6,368 nt of DNA from Oscillospiraceae bacterium (GTDB lineage Bacteria > Bacillota > Clostridia > Oscillospirales > Oscillospiraceae): the NCBI GenBank assembly GCA_017458025.1, contig JAFTGG010000101.1:1-6368 (forward strand). The letters run 5' to 3'. Both the position numbers and the translations under genes were made by a program. Shown here one piece after another: positions 6,260 through 6,368 of this stretch (within the stretch, counting starts at the first letter, position 1; each line of letters opens with the position of its first letter). The notes below the pieces were generated by a model that was not told the origin of the DNA, did not search any database, and was given only the letters and a program-made list of their open reading frames with translations.

Positions 6260-6368
6260 TGCAGATCCTCCCAGAACGCCGGATACGATTTGTCCACACA
6301 CTCCGCGCCCTCGACCGTCACGTCGGCCGCGCACACGCAAGCCGCCACCGCCGCCGCCATCGCGATAC
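6244..6368 (-). CDS. aroA: EPSP synthase (3-phosphoshikimate 1-carboxyvinyltransferase), C-terminal 40 residues
   Basis: AroA joins shikimate-3-phosphate and phosphoenolpyruvate in the sixth step of the shikimate pathway to aromatic amino acids. Only the end of the gene is present: 40 codons and TGA (6244-6246). The fragment starts IAMAAAVAAC, and the two bases before it (GT) fit the Arg codon of the family's DHRIAMA motif. VTVEGAE and then DKSYPAFWEDL match the family's closing segment, where the Lys of the KSYP-type motif lies in the active site. The call rests on these two motifs in the correct order and distance from the stop codon. The last 16 bases overlap the phosphoesterase start in another frame. 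Confidence 0.88.
   Translation of the reverse strand, partial: IAMAAAVAACVCAADVTVEGAECVDKSYPAFWEDLQCLSM
6266..6272 (-). promoter_or_regulatory. Phosphoesterase ribosome binding site inside aroA
   Basis: GGGAGGA lies 6 bases before the ATG at 6259 and within the last aroA codons. It fixes the phosphoesterase start and fits coupled translation of the two overlapping genes. Confidence 0.75.

Noticed and set aside
6260..6340. Upstream start for the phosphoesterase at 6340
   Set aside because: The extra 27 residues are Gly/Arg-rich and are the aroA 3' end read in another frame. The start at 6259 has a close, strong ribosome binding site and leads directly into the GDLH motif.
1..6368. CRISPR array, phage, transposase, toxin-antitoxin or defence genes
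   Set aside because: No direct-repeat array, tRNA or mobile-element gene can be seen. All coding space is filled by known housekeeping families plus one phosphoesterase.

Overview
The window holds a protein quality-control gene cluster. Every gene I can support is on the minus strand, so transcription runs from high to low coordinates. In that order they are: the 3' end of aroA (EPSP synthase), a calcineurin-like metallophosphoesterase, tig (trigger factor), clpP, clpX, and the first 578 codons of lon, which runs off the left edge. The DNA is GC-rich. The ClpP catalytic residues fall at S98/H123/D172, the Bacillus numbering, ClpX has the standard N-terminal zinc finger, and tig-clpP-clpX-lon is a common gene order in Bacillota. 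I infer a GC-rich member of class Clostridia (Oscillospirales or Christensenellales type). This is inference from gene order and composition, not from any search.

Right part (about 5524-6368): the last 40 codons of aroA overlap the start of the phosphoesterase by 16 bases, so the two are probably co-transcribed. A strong inverted repeat after the phosphoesterase stop codon is the likely end of that transcript. A good sigma-A-type promoter for tig overlaps both the phosphoesterase stop codon and this inverted repeat.

Middle part (1874-5389): tig encodes a ribosome-associated chaperone with an unusual Lys/Ala-rich repeated C-terminal tail. It is followed after 115 bases by clpP, and 29 bases later by clpX. 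Together ClpP and ClpX form the ClpXP protease. The tig-clpP gap contains a perfect -10 box and a long perfect hairpin.

Left part (1-1873): a 139-base gap separates clpX from lon, the second ATP-dependent protease. Trigger factor handles nascent chains, while ClpXP and Lon remove damaged or regulatory proteins, so the cluster covers folding and turnover.

The genes themselves are ordinary housekeeping genes, and I see no new multi-gene system. The less expected content is non-coding: a ~50-base palindromic repeat occurs twice (86% identical, same orientation), once in the leader of tig and once in the leader of lon. In both places it lies just downstream of a short hairpin and a candidate promoter whose -35 box overlaps the stop codon of the gene before. 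No stretch of more than 300 bases lacks a gene.
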